From NCBI RefSeq assembly GCF_001263415.1, contig NZ_LGTE01000013.1:1-64000 (forward strand): 64,000 nt of DNA. Direction: 5' to 3'. The DNA is from Thermincola ferriacetica. GTDB taxonomy: Bacteria > Bacillota > Thermincolia > Thermincolales > Thermincolaceae. Below the pieces are notes generated by a model, which worked only from the letters and a program-made list of their open reading frames with translations, was not told the origin of the DNA and did not search any database. Both the position numbers and the translations under genes were made by a program. This document shows, in pieces, positions 7,553 through 17,305 of the stretch (within the stretch, counting starts at the first letter, position 1; every line of letters starts with the position of its first letter).

Positions 7553-8563
7553 ATGAAAAAATTTAACGTAGCAGTTGTAGGCGCCACTGGCGCAGTAGGA
7601 CAAGAACTTCTTAAAATCCTGGCCGAACGCAATTTTCCGGTAAAAAGCCTGAAACCTCTGGCTACTCAGAGGTCAGCCGGAAAACAGATACCTTTTGGCG
7701 GAAATACTTATACTGTTGAAGCTACTACGGCCCAGGCTTTTGACGGCGTTGATATCGCCCTGTTTGCGGGCGGGTCGGCAAGCAAAGAGTTTGCTATTGA
7801 AGCCGCCAACCGAGGAGCTGTGGTTGTTGATAACAGCAGCGCCTTCAGAATGGACCCGAAAGTGCCTTTGGTAGTTCCGGAAGTAAACCCTGAAGATGTG
7901 AAAAACCATCAGGGGATAATTGCCAACCCGAACTGTTCAACCATTCAAATGGTTGTTGCCTTAAAGCCCATTCATGACGCAGCCAAAATCAAACGGGTTG
8001 TCGTATCTACTTACCAGGCTGTGTCGGGCGCCGGTAAAGAAGCCATCGATGAACTTACTGAACAGGTAAAAGAGTTGGCAGAAGGTAAGGAAGTTGTCCC
8101 GAAGGTTTTTCCGTACCAAATTGCCTTTAATCTGATTCCCCATATTGATGTGTTTGCTGATATGGATTATACAAAAGAAGAATGGAAAATGGTTAACGAA
8201 ACCAAAAAGATCATGCATGACGATTCTATTCAAGTAACTGCAACCACGGTACGGGTTCCTGTTTACCGCAGCCACTCTGAATCTGTCAATATAGAAACCG
8301 AACGAAAAATTACTGCCGAAGAAGCTAAAAAAGTACTGGCTTCTGCTCCTGGCATAATCGTATTGGATGACCCCCGGGAAAAAAAATATCCCATGCCACT
8401 GTTTACTTCTGACCGCGACGAGGTGTTTGTCGGGCGGATAAGAGAAGACAATTCTATAGAAAACGGCTTAAACATGTGGGTTGTAGCAGACCAGTTGAGG
8501 AAAGGGGCTGCAACAAACGCTGTCCAGATAGCTGAATTGTTAATCAAATATAACTGCCTGTAA
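7553..8563 (+). CDS. asd: Aspartate-semialdehyde dehydrogenase
   Basis: It converts aspartyl phosphate to aspartate semialdehyde with NADPH, the entry step to lysine, dipicolinate, threonine and methionine. The start is ATG 7553, preceded by GGAGGGGA, giving 336 residues. The Rossmann motif GATGAVGQE starts at about residue 8 and the catalytic cysteine is Cys128 in NPNCST. The later RVPVYRSHSE segment matches the substrate-binding histidine region. The gene is followed almost directly by dapG. Confidence 0.96.
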   Translation: MKKFNVAVVGATGAVGQELLKILAERNFPVKSLKPLATQRSAGKQIPFGGNTYTVEATTAQAFDGVDIALFAGGSASKEFAIEAANRGAVVVDNSSAFRMDPKVPLVVPEVNPEDVKNHQGIIANPNCSTIQMVVALKPIHDAAKIKRVVVSTYQAVSGAGKEAIDELTEQVKELAEGKEVVPKVFPYQIAFNLIPHIDVFADMDYTKEEWKMVNETKKIMHDDSIQVTATTVRVPVYRSHSESVNIETERKITAEEAKKVLASAPGIIVLDDPREKKYPMPLFTSDRDEVFVGRIREDNSIENGLNMWVVADQLRKGAATNAVQIAELLIKYNCL

Positions 8564-8575
8564 GAGGTGAATGAC

Positions 8576-9796
8576 TTGAAATACCTGGTCCAGAAATTTG
8601 GTGGCACATCTCTGGCAAACAGTGAGCTGCGCGAAATGGTGGCGCAAAAAATAATCCGTGCTAAAAACGAAGGTTATAGTCCGGTGGTAGTTGTTTCGGC
8701 AATTGGCCGGCAGGGAGACCCCTACGCAACAGATACCCTACTTGAATTTGTGGAAAACATTTCCCCGGATATTCCTCCCCGGGAATTGGATACACTGATG
8801 TCCTGCGGTGAAATCATTTCCGGAGTGGCTATGGTTGCCACCTTAAGGGCCAAGGGGTATAATGCCGTATTTCTGACCGGGTCCCAGGCAGGCATAATTA
8901 CTGACGACTGTTTTACCGACGCTCATATCCAGGAGATAAACCCGGCTTTGATCCACAAGTATGCCCACCAGGATACTATAGTTATTGTAGCAGGTTTTCA
9001 AGGAGTGACGAAGGACGGGGATGTCACAACTCTAGGCCGGGGCGGAAGTGACACCACTGCCGCTGCTTTGGGAGTCGCTTTAAATGCGGAAGCTGTTGAT
9101 ATTTATACCGATGTGGACGGTATTATGACAGCTGATCCACGCATAGTGGATGATGCCAAGACTCTCAATGTAGTTACCTATAATGAAATTGTCCAGCTTG
9201 CTCATGAGGGGGCCAAAGTAATTCACCCACGGGCAGTGGAAATCGCTATGCAAAAAAATATTCCCTTAAGGGTGAAATGTACTTTTTCCGATGCGCCCGG
9301 TACCTTAGTTACTGCCCAAAGCGAAAACGGCCCCATTGAAATACAAAAAGACAAGGTTATAACAGGCATTGCTCATATTCCCAACGTAACCCAACTGAAA
9401 ATTATTACGGCTAATTACCCGGAAATTGAGGATGCTCACCTGAAGATATTCAAGGCTATGGCTTTGGCCGGTATAAGTGTTGATTTTATTAATGTTTACC
9501 CGGAAGAGGTTATTTTTACCGTAAAGGACCAGGTCAGCGCCAAGGCTATAGAGATTCTGCAGAACATGGGGTTTGCCGTGGAGGCAGTTCCCGGTTGCGC
9601 CAAGGTATCGGCTGTCGGGGCAGGCATGGCCGGGGTTCCGGGAGTAATGGCCCGCATAGTGGAGGCATTAGCAGAAGAAAAAATTAAGATTTTGCAAACT
9701 GCTGACTCTCATTCTACCATCTGGTGTCTGGTAAAACAGGCAGATATGGAAAGAGCGATCCGGGCGTTGCACAAAAAATTTAAGTTAAACGAATAA
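8576..9796 (+). CDS. dapG: Aspartate kinase (DapG-type, ACT domains)
   Basis: It phosphorylates aspartate, the first committed step of the aspartate family. TTG 8576 is the likely start because AGAGGTG lies six bases upstream; the product then begins MKYLVQKFGGTS, matching the family. The 406 residues comprise an amino-acid kinase domain (KFGGTS at the N-terminus, GRGGSDTTA near residue 155) and two C-terminal ACT domains (about 265-400) that normally bind lysine or diaminopimelate for feedback control. The block position suggests the DapG isozyme, whose feedback ligand in Bacillus is meso-diaminopimelate. The gene lies 12 bp after asd. Confidence 0.93.
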   Translation: MKYLVQKFGGTSLANSELREMVAQKIIRAKNEGYSPVVVVSAIGRQGDPYATDTLLEFVENISPDIPPRELDTLMSCGEIISGVAMVATLRAKGYNAVFLTGSQAGIITDDCFTDAHIQEINPALIHKYAHQDTIVIVAGFQGVTKDGDVTTLGRGGSDTTAAALGVALNAEAVDIYTDVDGIMTADPRIVDDAKTLNVVTYNEIVQLAHEGAKVIHPRAVEIAMQKNIPLRVKCTFSDAPGTLVTAQSENGPIEIQKDKVITGIAHIPNVTQLKIITANYPEIEDAHLKIFKAMALAGISVDFINVYPEEVIFTVKDQVSAKAIEILQNMGFAVEAVPGCAKVSAVGAGMAGVPGVMARIVEALAEEKIKILQTADSHSTIWCLVKQADMERAIRALHKKFKLNE

Positions 9797-9838
9797 ATAA
9801 CAGTGGTGTATTTTAAAAAAGTAGGAAGGTGAAAGATT

Positions 9839-10723
9839 TTGGAGACATTCGGACGGGTTATGACAGCCATGATTACGCCTTTTGACAAGGATCTGGCTGT
9901 GAACTTCGGAGAGGTCAGAAAAATTGCCCGGTACCTGGCAGATAACGGTTCCGATGGCATTGTTGTCGCCGGCACAACGGGAGAATCGCCGACCTTGACT
10001 AAGGAAGAAAAGCTGCGACTTTTTGAAGTAGTTATGGAGGAAGTAGGAGACAGGGTTACAGTAATCGCCGGAACAGGATCTAATGTTACTGCTGATTCCG
10101 TTAAACTGACCAAAGAAGCCGAATCCATAGGTGTTCACGGGGTTATGCTGGTGACCCCTTATTATAATAAGCCCCCGCAAGATTGTCTGTATAACCACTT
10201 TAAAACCATTGCTGCGAATACAAGTCTTCCGGTGATGTTATATAATGTTCCCGGGAGGACTGGCTGCAACCTGCTTCCCGATACGGCAGCCAAACTTGCT
10301 AAGATAGATAATATAGTTGCTTTAAAAGAGGCCAGCGGTAGTTTGGACCAAGTAGGTGAAATAAGGCGGAAGACCCCTGACAATTTCATGATTTATAGCG
10401 GCGATGACGGGTTGACGCTTCCTCTTCTGGCTGTGGGATGTTGCGGTGTGGTAAGTGTAGCAGCTCATGTTGTCGGAAAGGAAATGAATGAGATGATTGC
10501 CGCTTTTCAAAGAGGAGATGTAGAAAAAGCCAAAAGTATTCACCTCGATTTATTACCGGTATTCAGAGCCATGTTTATCACCACCAGTCCTATACCGGTA
10601 AAGGCAGCCATGAATATGTTGGGCTTTGCCGCCGGCGAACTTCGGCCGCCACTGGGACCTGCGGGTCCTGCTGAAAGCGAGGTCATCAGAAAAACGCTGC
10701 TACAGAAGGGTATATTGAAGTAA
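9839..10723 (+). CDS. dapA: 4-hydroxy-tetrahydrodipicolinate synthase
   Basis: It condenses pyruvate with aspartate semialdehyde to the common precursor of lysine and dipicolinate. The 294-residue TIM barrel has AGTTGESPTLT, the tyrosine-containing YNVPGRTG stretch, and the Schiff-base lysine Lys163 in ALKEASGS. A TTG start at 9839 is supported by AGGAAGGTGA. It closes the asd-dapG-dapA run and ends at an intrinsic terminator. Confidence 0.96.
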   Translation: METFGRVMTAMITPFDKDLAVNFGEVRKIARYLADNGSDGIVVAGTTGESPTLTKEEKLRLFEVVMEEVGDRVTVIAGTGSNVTADSVKLTKEAESIGVHGVMLVTPYYNKPPQDCLYNHFKTIAANTSLPVMLYNVPGRTGCNLLPDTAAKLAKIDNIVALKEASGSLDQVGEIRRKTPDNFMIYSGDDGLTLPLLAVGCCGVVSVAAHVVGKEMNEMIAAFQRGDVEKAKSIHLDLLPVFRAMFITTSPIPVKAAMNMLGFAAGELRPPLGPAGPAESEVIRKTLLQKGILK

Positions 10724-10753
10724 AAAAAAGCGTACAACAGTGCGCTTTTTTAT
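10724..10753 (+). terminator. Intrinsic terminator after dapA
   Basis: AAAAAAGCG (10724-10732) pairs with CGCTTTTTT (10743-10751) around a ten-base loop and runs into a T-tract, just past the dapA stop codon. Confidence 0.8.
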
Positions 10754-11042
10754 TTAGGAAATTATGCTTTGATGCAATGGATGCTTTTGTTCATTAAGCC
10801 TGTGCTGTCTTTGTATTAAAATACCGGGACAAGGTTATAATATTTGATAGTCTTGGCGGGAATGTTAAGTAAAATTACCTTGTTAGTAATTAGGAAATCA
10901 ATTATAATATTAACAGGTGTTTATGGTCGGCTGTTATTATTAAAATCTGAATCCAGAACGGGTTGACAACCGGATATTTTCCTCTGCTTCTCCTGGTTTT
11001 CTCATGTTTTTTGTTTGATGTTTGCGAACAGGAGGTGTAGAG
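10754..11042. other. AT-rich intergenic region before RNase J
   Basis: No gene is visible in about 290 bases. It contains two TATAAT boxes (10836-10841 and 10903-10908); the second has a good -35 partner and is listed separately. The roughly 130-base leader between that promoter and the start codon could hold RNA structure, but I see no strong hairpin. Confidence 0.6.
10880..10908 (+). promoter_or_regulatory. Probable sigma-A promoter for RNase J
   Basis: TTGTTA (10880-10885) and a perfect TATAAT (10903-10908) are separated by 17 bases. It lies after the dapA terminator and ahead of rnj. Confidence 0.6.
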
Positions 11043-12707
11043 ATGGCCAAAGAATTGAAATTAAATTTGATACCACTAGGTGGTTTAGGTGAAATTGGTA
11101 AAAACATGATGGTGGTGAAGTACGGGGAAAATATTTTGGTCATTGATTCAGGTTTAATGTTTCCGGAAGAGGAAATGTTAGGGATTGACGTTGTAATTCC
11201 TGATATTACCTACTTGCTTGAGAATAAGGATATTGTTCGGGGAATAGTTCTAACTCATGGACACGAGGATCATATCGGGGCGTTACCCTATATTCTGAAG
11301 GATTTAGACGTTCCCGTATACGGTACCAAGTTAACATTGGGACTTTTACAGGGAAAACTGAAGGAAAACAATATGTCTAACTGCGTTACTCTTGTAACGG
11401 TTAAACCGCGTGACGTTGTCGATATCGGGCCGTTTAAAGTTGAATTTATAAGAGTTAGCCACAGTATTCCCGATGCAGTGGCTATTGCAATCCACACTCC
11501 GGTTGGAACGGTTTTACATACTGGAGACTTTAAACTGGATCAAACACCGGTAGACGGCGATGTAACGGATTTTCACAGGATTGCCGAGCTGGGACAAAAA
11601 GGTGTACTCGTACTGCTATCCGACAGTACGAATGTGGAAAGACCGGGTTATACTATGTCAGAGAGAGTAGTAGGCGCTACCTTTGACGAAACCTTCAGGA
11701 TGGCAAAAGACCGTATAATTATTGCCACCTTTGCATCTAATGTCCACAGGTTGCAGCAAGCCATTTCCACGGCTTATAAATACGGGCGGAAAGTAGCCAT
11801 AGTCGGCAGAAGTATGCTGAACGTGGTCAGTATAGCCAGTGAATTAGGTTATATTAAATTCCCCGAAGATATTTTAGTTGATTTAGATGAGATCAATCGT
11901 TTGCCAAGCAACCAGGTAACTATCCTTACGACCGGCAGTCAGGGTGAACCCATGTCTGCCCTGACCAGGATGGCATTAAATGACCATCGGCAGGTAGAAA
12001 TTATACCGGGAGATACAGTAATAATCTCAGCCACACCGATTCCGGGAAATGAAAAACTTGTTGCCCGAACCATAGACCACCTTTTTAAACAAGGCGCCAA
12101 TGTAATATACGAATCTTTTTCCGGCATTCATGTTTCCGGACACCCCAGTCAGGAAGAATTAAAAATGATGATCAACCTGGTAAAACCCAAATTTTTTGTC
12201 CCAGTGCATGGAGAATACAGGCATCTGATAAAACATGCGCAGTTGGCCGTGGATATGGGTATTCCCAGTTCAAACGTTTTTGTCGCGGAAAATGGACATG
12301 TTTTGGAATTTTCCAGGCATCGCGGCCGGATAAGCGGTAGGGTTACTGCCGGTAAAGTGCTTGTAGACGGTCTCGGGGTGGGGGATGTAGGAAATATAGT
12401 GTTACGTGACCGGAAACAACTGTCACAGGACGGTATATTAATTGTCGTTGTGACCATTGAGAAAGAAACGGGGGGAGTAGTTGCCGGCCCGGATATTGTA
12501 TCCAGGGGCTTTGTTTATGTAAGGGAATCCGAAAAGCTCATGGAAGAAGCCAAGGAAAAAGTAAAACTGGCGCTGGAAAAATGCGAGGAGAAAGGGATTA
12601 CCGAGTGGGCATCCATTAAGTCCAACGTGCGGGATGCCATCGGTAAATATCTGTACGAGAAAACCAGAAGAAGACCGATGATTTTGCCCATCATCATGGA
12701 AGTGTAA
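11043..12707 (+). CDS. rnj: Ribonuclease J
   Basis: This endo/5'-exoribonuclease matures and degrades mRNA and rRNA in Firmicutes. The 554-residue protein has a metallo-beta-lactamase domain with His72-Gly-His74-Glu-Asp76-His77 (HGHEDH), an inserted beta-CASP domain (about 210-350), the returning lactamase segment with SGHPSQEELK, and a C-terminal domain ending in the region around TRRRPMILPIIMEV. The start is ATG 11043 with AGGAGGTG upstream; an upstream in-frame TTG would put the site inside the coding region. By position it matches Bacillus rnjB; sequence alone does not let me separate rnjA from rnjB. Confidence 0.93.
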   Translation: MAKELKLNLIPLGGLGEIGKNMMVVKYGENILVIDSGLMFPEEEMLGIDVVIPDITYLLENKDIVRGIVLTHGHEDHIGALPYILKDLDVPVYGTKLTLGLLQGKLKENNMSNCVTLVTVKPRDVVDIGPFKVEFIRVSHSIPDAVAIAIHTPVGTVLHTGDFKLDQTPVDGDVTDFHRIAELGQKGVLVLLSDSTNVERPGYTMSERVVGATFDETFRMAKDRIIIATFASNVHRLQQAISTAYKYGRKVAIVGRSMLNVVSIASELGYIKFPEDILVDLDEINRLPSNQVTILTTGSQGEPMSALTRMALNDHRQVEIIPGDTVIISATPIPGNEKLVARTIDHLFKQGANVIYESFSGIHVSGHPSQEELKMMINLVKPKFFVPVHGEYRHLIKHAQLAVDMGIPSSNVFVAENGHVLEFSRHRGRISGRVTAGKVLVDGLGVGDVGNIVLRDRKQLSQDGILIVVVTIEKETGGVVAGPDIVSRGFVYVRESEKLMEEAKEKVKLALEKCEEKGITEWASIKSNVRDAIGKYLYEKTRRRPMILPIIMEV

Positions 12708-12738
12708 AATACGCAGCTTTGTGCTGCGTATTTTTTTT
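12708..12738 (+). terminator. Intrinsic terminator after RNase J
   Basis: AATACGCAGC pairs perfectly with GCTGCGTATT around a TTTGT loop, followed by eight Ts. It starts right at the rnj stop codon. Confidence 0.9.
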
Positions 12739-12769
12739 GGGGGTTTAAGCATACTAAAAAGGACAATTA

Positions 12770-13600
12770 ATGCGGGAGCGTGATTGCATGTCTAATCATG
12801 ACTGGGAAACAAACAGTGAAAGTACAACTATCCCCGATGAACCCTCTGTTTCTCCGGAAACTTTGCCGAATACTTCTCCCCAGTCTCCGCCAAGAACGAG
12901 AAAAACGATGGCAGGGACTGTCAAGGGAAATGACATTAACGCCATCAAGGAACTGGGGCAAATAAATGTACCGCAGATGAAAAGCAATATTCATGTGCTG
13001 CCCATCGTTGGGCAGGTAGAAGGGCATCTGGTATTGCCGCCGCAAAACAAAGCAACGAAGTATGAACATATTATCCCTCAATTGGTTGCTTTGGAGGAAA
13101 ACCCCGAAATAGAAGGCGTGCTTGTTGTCTTGAACACTATCGGTGGAGATGTGGAGGCCGGACTGGCTATAGCGGAAATGATTACCAGCATGTCAAAACC
13201 TACCGTTTCTCTTGTGCTGGGGGGTGGGCACAGTATAGGAGTACCTATAGCCGTAGCCACAAATTATTCCTTTATCGCCGAAACGGCGGGTATGACCGTG
13301 CATCCAATACGATTGACAGGTTTGGTCATAGGGGTACCTCAGACTTATGAATACCTTGATAAGATGCAGGACCGGGTGGTAAATTTTATCATCAAGCATT
13401 CGAAAATATCGGAAACCAAGCTGCGGGAACTGATGTTCAGAACAGGGGAATTAGCCAGAGATATCGGCGCTGTATTAATTGGTAAAGACGCCGTGGACGT
13501 GGGATTAATAGATGAAGTTGGCGGGGTCTCCCAGGCCATGAATAAGCTGAGGGAATTAATTGAAGCGCGTCGTAATAACCAGGGGAGGCCTCTGCAATGA
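12770..13600 (+). CDS. tepA: TepA/YmfB ClpP-like serine protease
   Basis: This is a ClpP-fold protease, in Bacillus called translocation-enhancing protein TepA and linked to protein secretion and spore functions. The 276 residues start with an acidic, Ser/Thr/Pro-rich, probably disordered segment (about 1-50), followed by the ClpP fold. Candidates for the triad are the Ser in GGHSIGVP, the His in MTVHPIR, and the Asp in the C-terminal [11 protein letters not shown] 12770 follows AAGGA at good spacing; ATG 12788 with GGGAG is an alternative. The last codons overlap ylzJ. Confidence 0.9.
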   Translation: MRERDCMSNHDWETNSESTTIPDEPSVSPETLPNTSPQSPPRTRKTMAGTVKGNDINAIKELGQINVPQMKSNIHVLPIVGQVEGHLVLPPQNKATKYEHIIPQLVALEENPEIEGVLVVLNTIGGDVEAGLAIAEMITSMSKPTVSLVLGGGHSIGVPIAVATNYSFIAETAGMTVHPIRLTGLVIGVPQTYEYLDKMQDRVVNFIIKHSKISETKLRELMFRTGELARDIGAVLIGKDAVDVGLIDEVGGVSQAMNKLRELIEARRNNQGRPLQ

Positions 13601-13821
13601 TAATTTATATGCCCTGGCCGGCCCAGGATATATTTAAACAAGATAATGAACAATATAAATATCAGGAGATTGAGGTGCAGGGAACTAAATTGCTTGTTGA
13701 ACCAATAGCTATGGACCAGTGCAGGGTAGTACGCGTACTAAGCACCGACCCACAGGATTACCTAAAAACCGAATTTCAGCCAGGCAGCGAATTAACCTTT
13801 ACCCCTGTACTCAAATCATGA
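13597..13821 (+). CDS. ylzJ: YlzJ-like protein
   Basis: This 74-residue protein has no catalytic motif I recognise. The start, length and position match YlzJ, which lies between tepA and spoIIIE in Bacillus and has no assigned function. Its ATGA start overlaps the tepA stop codon, so translation is probably coupled. The sequence begins with a short hydrophobic-aromatic stretch ([10 protein letters not shown]) and is otherwise a small beta-rich protein. Confidence 0.8.
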   Translation: MIIYMPWPAQDIFKQDNEQYKYQEIEVQGTKLLVEPIAMDQCRVVRVLSTDPQDYLKTEFQPGSELTFTPVLKS

Positions 13822-13953
13822 GCCGCTGTTTCTTCTCTTGAAGTCCTCATTGTTGACATTGGCAGGGAGCGGAGGAATCCTCTGCTCCTTCTCACCAAAT
13901 TAATCCTGACAGTACCCTCCGGAAAAACCATTGATGAAATTGATTTAAAACTG

Positions 13954-13962
13954 TGTTATAAT
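13954..13962 (+). promoter_or_regulatory. Candidate extended -10 promoter for uppP
   Basis: TG-T-TATAAT (13954-13962) forms an extended -10 box about 48 bases ahead of uppP. A -35 (TTGATG at 13931) sits 20 bases upstream, longer than ideal, which fits dependence on the extended -10. Confidence 0.4.
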
Positions 13963-14009
13963 AACATTGTTTGCACAGAATAATAATTTGTCTATAAGGA
14001 GATGTAAGC

Positions 14010-14789
14010 ATGACAGTTTTACAGGCTGCTATTCTCGGATTGATTCAGGGGTTAACCGAATTCCTGCCCATCAGCAGTTCCGGGCATTTGGTTTTATTTC
14101 AGAGATTCTTTGGGTTATCTAAAGGGGTACTTACCTTTGACGTCTTTGTTCATTTAGGAACTCTTGTAGCGGTATTTGCCGTCTTCTGGCAGGACATCCT
14201 GGCTTTACTGAAAAAACCTTGGCAGCGGTTGACCGCCCTAATTATTACAGGCACAATCCCGACAGGCATTATGGGACTGGGCTTGAAAGATTTTTTCGAA
14301 AAAATATTTGCTTCCGGCAGTACACTGGGTGTTGAATTTATTGCCACAGGGGTAATCCTCTGGTGGGCAGAATCTATTCGCCAAAGAAATAAAGGGGTTG
14401 ACCAAATTACATATGCAGATGCAGCTTTTGTCGGATTTATGCAAGGTGTGGCTATTCTTCCGGCAATTTCCAGGTCCGGGCTTACCATAGCCGGGGCATT
14501 ATTTAGGGGAATAGATAGGGATACAGCTGCCCGGTTTTCTTTTCTGATTTCCATTCCTGCCATATTGGGCGCTGCTCTTGTTGACGGCAAAGATGTTATC
14601 CAAGCCGGAACGGTAGGAGTGGGGACCATACCGCTTATAGTGGGCACTGTTGTCTCGGCAGTAGCCGGATACTTTGCGATTAGAATTATGCTTCGTATCT
14701 TACGGCAGGGAACCTTGAAGGTTTTTTCTTACTATGTATGGGCTCTGGGCATTTTGGTGATTATCTTGCAACTAACAGGTATTTTGTAA
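14010..14789 (+). CDS. uppP: Undecaprenyl-diphosphatase (BacA/UppP)
   Basis: It dephosphorylates undecaprenyl pyrophosphate on the outer membrane face so that the lipid carrier can be reused for peptidoglycan and wall polymers; overproduction gives bacitracin resistance. The 259-residue polytopic protein has the family motifs near residue 15 (LTEFLPISSSGHL) and near 160 (ILPAISRSGLTIAGAL), with seven to eight membrane segments. AAGGAGATG precedes the ATG. It may serve the downstream surface-polymer genes as well as general wall synthesis. Confidence 0.95.
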   Translation: MTVLQAAILGLIQGLTEFLPISSSGHLVLFQRFFGLSKGVLTFDVFVHLGTLVAVFAVFWQDILALLKKPWQRLTALIITGTIPTGIMGLGLKDFFEKIFASGSTLGVEFIATGVILWWAESIRQRNKGVDQITYADAAFVGFMQGVAILPAISRSGLTIAGALFRGIDRDTAARFSFLISIPAILGAALVDGKDVIQAGTVGVGTIPLIVGTVVSAVAGYFAIRIMLRILRQGTLKVFSYYVWALGILVIILQLTGIL

Positions 14790-14813
14790 AAATATCATTA
14801 ATTTTATTTCCGG

Positions 14814-14840
14814 CCCTTGCTTTGCAAGGGTTTCTTTGTT
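14814..14840 (+). terminator. Intrinsic terminator after uppP
   Basis: CCCTTGC pairs with GCAAGGG around a TTT loop, followed by TTTCTTTG. Confidence 0.7.
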
Positions 14841-14933
14841 GATGAAGAACTGAGGCCGGCGGACCTAAGGCCTGAAATTTAACAAAGGAATTTACCGAAA
14901 AACGTAGAACATATATTTGGGGAAGGTGAGAAA

Positions 14934-17264
14934 ATGGCCAAAAATAAGGTAGCTGTAAACGAGGAAATAAAATTCGAAATAATGGGTATTTCTTTTCTGG
15001 CTTTTTCTGTTCTTTGCCTGGTAAGTCTGTTTTCCAAAACGACCGGAGCCGTGGGTGAGTTTGTTGATATGGCGCTACAGCGGTTGGCCGGTGAAGGCAA
15101 GTACATATTTCCTTTTATAGTTGCCTTTTATGGCTTTAAACTAATCAAAGAAAGAAGAAAGACAAAGTTTAGCCACCAGTTACTGGGCGCTGCTGCGCTG
15201 CTGGCCATGGTATTGACATTCATACATATCCAGTCGGAAGAAAAAAGCCTTTTTCAGGCCGGTTGGGAAGGGCGCGGCGGCGGTATTATCGGAGGCGCTT
15301 TCAGTGCCGTGTTCATTAACCTGTTTGGTAAAACCGGTACATATATAGTATTAATTACCTTGTTTATTATTAATGTGATCCTGATTACCAATATATCGGC
15401 AATTACCCTTTTTAAACGTTTTACGGCCAATGTGCTGGCGTTTATGCAGCGGCTTAAGGAAGGCATTGCTGATTTTATTTTTACTGAAGAGGAAGAGGTG
15501 GAAGTACCCGACCAATCACCGGTCGGCGAGCCGCAACTGCCTATTTTTGCGAACAAGAAAAAGGCGCCTTTATTTCTGGATAACGGAGTGCTCCAATACG
15601 AAGACGGCGTTTCCGGACAGGGCAGGGAAATTAAGTTTGCTGACTATGCAGATGACGGTGATGAACCACAGGTTAATATTTATTCCGAGCCAATTGAAAA
15701 ACTGGCGGAAAGCGGCAGCGAACTGGCGCGGATTGACGCCATTATTGAAAAAAGAGGGAAAGGGAAAAACAAGGTAAATGCTGAACTGGAAACACCTGAG
15801 CTAAAGGTGGGGGGAGGCGGCGAAGACGGGTATAACCTACCTCCTCTAAGCCTATTGACCAAAAATGTAAAACTAAAAAGTACAAGGATGAGTAAGGATA
15901 TTACCGACAATGTCAGAATTCTGGAAGAAACGTTGGCCAACTTTGGAGTCAAGGCCCGGGTTACACAGGTTTCCAGGGGACCGGCTATTACCAGGTACGA
16001 ACTGCAGCCAGCGCCGGGCGTGAAAGTAAGCAGAATTGTCAGCTTAGCTGATGATATCGCCCTGAGTATGGCTGCTTCTGATGTCCGTATAGAGGCGCCG
16101 ATACCAGGCAAAGCGGCGGTAGGGATTGAAGTGCCCAACAAAGAAATATCCATGGTCCATGTACGGGAGCTTTTTGAAAGCCCTGAATTTATGAATTCCT
16201 CTTCCAAACTTACTGTTGCATTGGGTAAGGATATAGCCGGCAACACTATTATAGGCGACCTGGCCAGCATGCCGCACCTCCTGATTGCGGGCGCTACCGG
16301 GTCAGGAAAAAGCGTTTGTATGAATACTTTAATTGCCAGTATTTTGTATAAGGCCAAACCTAACGAAGTCAAGCTGATTATGATCGACCCTAAAATGGTT
16401 GAACTAACTACATATAACGGGATTCCCCACCTGATTGCGCCGGTGGTTACAGAAGCAAAGAAAGCTGCCGGTTCGCTCCGCTGGGTGGTCAGAGAGATGG
16501 AGAAGAGGTATGAAAAATTTGCTCAAGCTGGAGTAAAAGATATAAAGAGATATAATAACCTGATTCAGGGTGAAGGTTATGAAGGAGAAAAGGAGCCGTT
16601 ACCTTTTATTGTAGTAGTCATAGACGAGCTGGCAGATTTAATGATGGTGGCTCCGGCCGATGTGGAAGACGCTATCTGTCGGCTGGCCCAGATGGCCAGG
16701 GCTGCGGGCATCCACCTGGTTGTGGCCACCCAGCGCCCGTCGGTTGACGTTATTACGGGCCTAATTAAAGCCAATATTCCTTCCCGTATCGCTTTCGCTG
16801 TTTCTTCTTCGACGGATTCCCGGACTATCCTTGATATGAGCGGTGCCGAGAAGCTCCTGGGTAAGGGGGACATGCTGTTTTTCCCTGTTGGGGCACCGAA
16901 GCCTGTCAGAGTACAGGGAGCTTACTTATCAGACAAAGAAGTGGAAGCCCTGGTTGATTACCTGAAGAAACAGGGACAGCCGGAGTTTGCCGAAGGTGTT
17001 ATCCAGAGCGATACCAGCGGCAGTGCACCTAATATGGAGGAGGATGAACTTTTTATTGATGCCGTAAAAGTACTGCTGGAAAGTGGACAGGCTTCTATTT
17101 CCATGCTGCAGAGACGTCTGAGAATAGGTTATGCCAGGGCGGCAAGGTTGATCGACATGATGGAAGAACGGGGCATTGTCGGTGGTTATGAAGGGTCCAA
17201 GCCCCGAAATATCCTGATTACTATGGAGCAGTTTCAACGCATGTTGGAAAACAAAAAGTCATAA
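14934..17264 (+). CDS. spoIIIE: FtsK/SpoIIIE DNA translocase
   Basis: It pumps chromosomal DNA across a closing septum, into the forespore in sporulating cells. The 776-residue protein has four N-terminal membrane segments (about 20-180), an acidic linker, the alpha-beta RecA-like motor with Walker A GATGSGKS (Lys459) and Walker B VVIDELADLM, and a C-terminal winged-helix gamma domain (about 705-770) that reads polar DNA sequences. Gene order after tepA-ylzJ supports the spoIIIE name, but it could equally be the single housekeeping FtsK. An AAGGTGA site precedes the ATG. Confidence 0.95.
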   Translation: MAKNKVAVNEEIKFEIMGISFLAFSVLCLVSLFSKTTGAVGEFVDMALQRLAGEGKYIFPFIVAFYGFKLIKERRKTKFSHQLLGAAALLAMVLTFIHIQSEEKSLFQAGWEGRGGGIIGGAFSAVFINLFGKTGTYIVLITLFIINVILITNISAITLFKRFTANVLAFMQRLKEGIADFIFTEEEEVEVPDQSPVGEPQLPIFANKKKAPLFLDNGVLQYEDGVSGQGREIKFADYADDGDEPQVNIYSEPIEKLAESGSELARIDAIIEKRGKGKNKVNAELETPELKVGGGGEDGYNLPPLSLLTKNVKLKSTRMSKDITDNVRILEETLANFGVKARVTQVSRGPAITRYELQPAPGVKVSRIVSLADDIALSMAASDVRIEAPIPGKAAVGIEVPNKEISMVHVRELFESPEFMNSSSKLTVALGKDIAGNTIIGDLASMPHLLIAGATGSGKSVCMNTLIASILYKAKPNEVKLIMIDPKMVELTTYNGIPHLIAPVVTEAKKAAGSLRWVVREMEKRYEKFAQAGVKDIKRYNNLIQGEGYEGEKEPLPFIVVVIDELADLMMVAPADVEDAICRLAQMARAAGIHLVVATQRPSVDVITGLIKANIPSRIAFAVSSSTDSRTILDMSGAEKLLGKGDMLFFPVGAPKPVRVQGAYLSDKEVEALVDYLKKQGQPEFAEGVIQSDTSGSAPNMEEDELFIDAVKVLLESGQASISMLQRRLRIGYARAARLIDMMEERGIVGGYEGSKPRNILITMEQFQRMLENKKS

Positions 17265-17305
17265 TTCACCGGTTCCCTGACAAAGTAAAGATGTGGAGGT
17301 TTATA

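Noticed and set aside
15680-16372. 230-codon minus-strand frame inside spoIIIE
   Set aside because: Shadow of the coding strand; the + strand protein has complete FtsK motifs.
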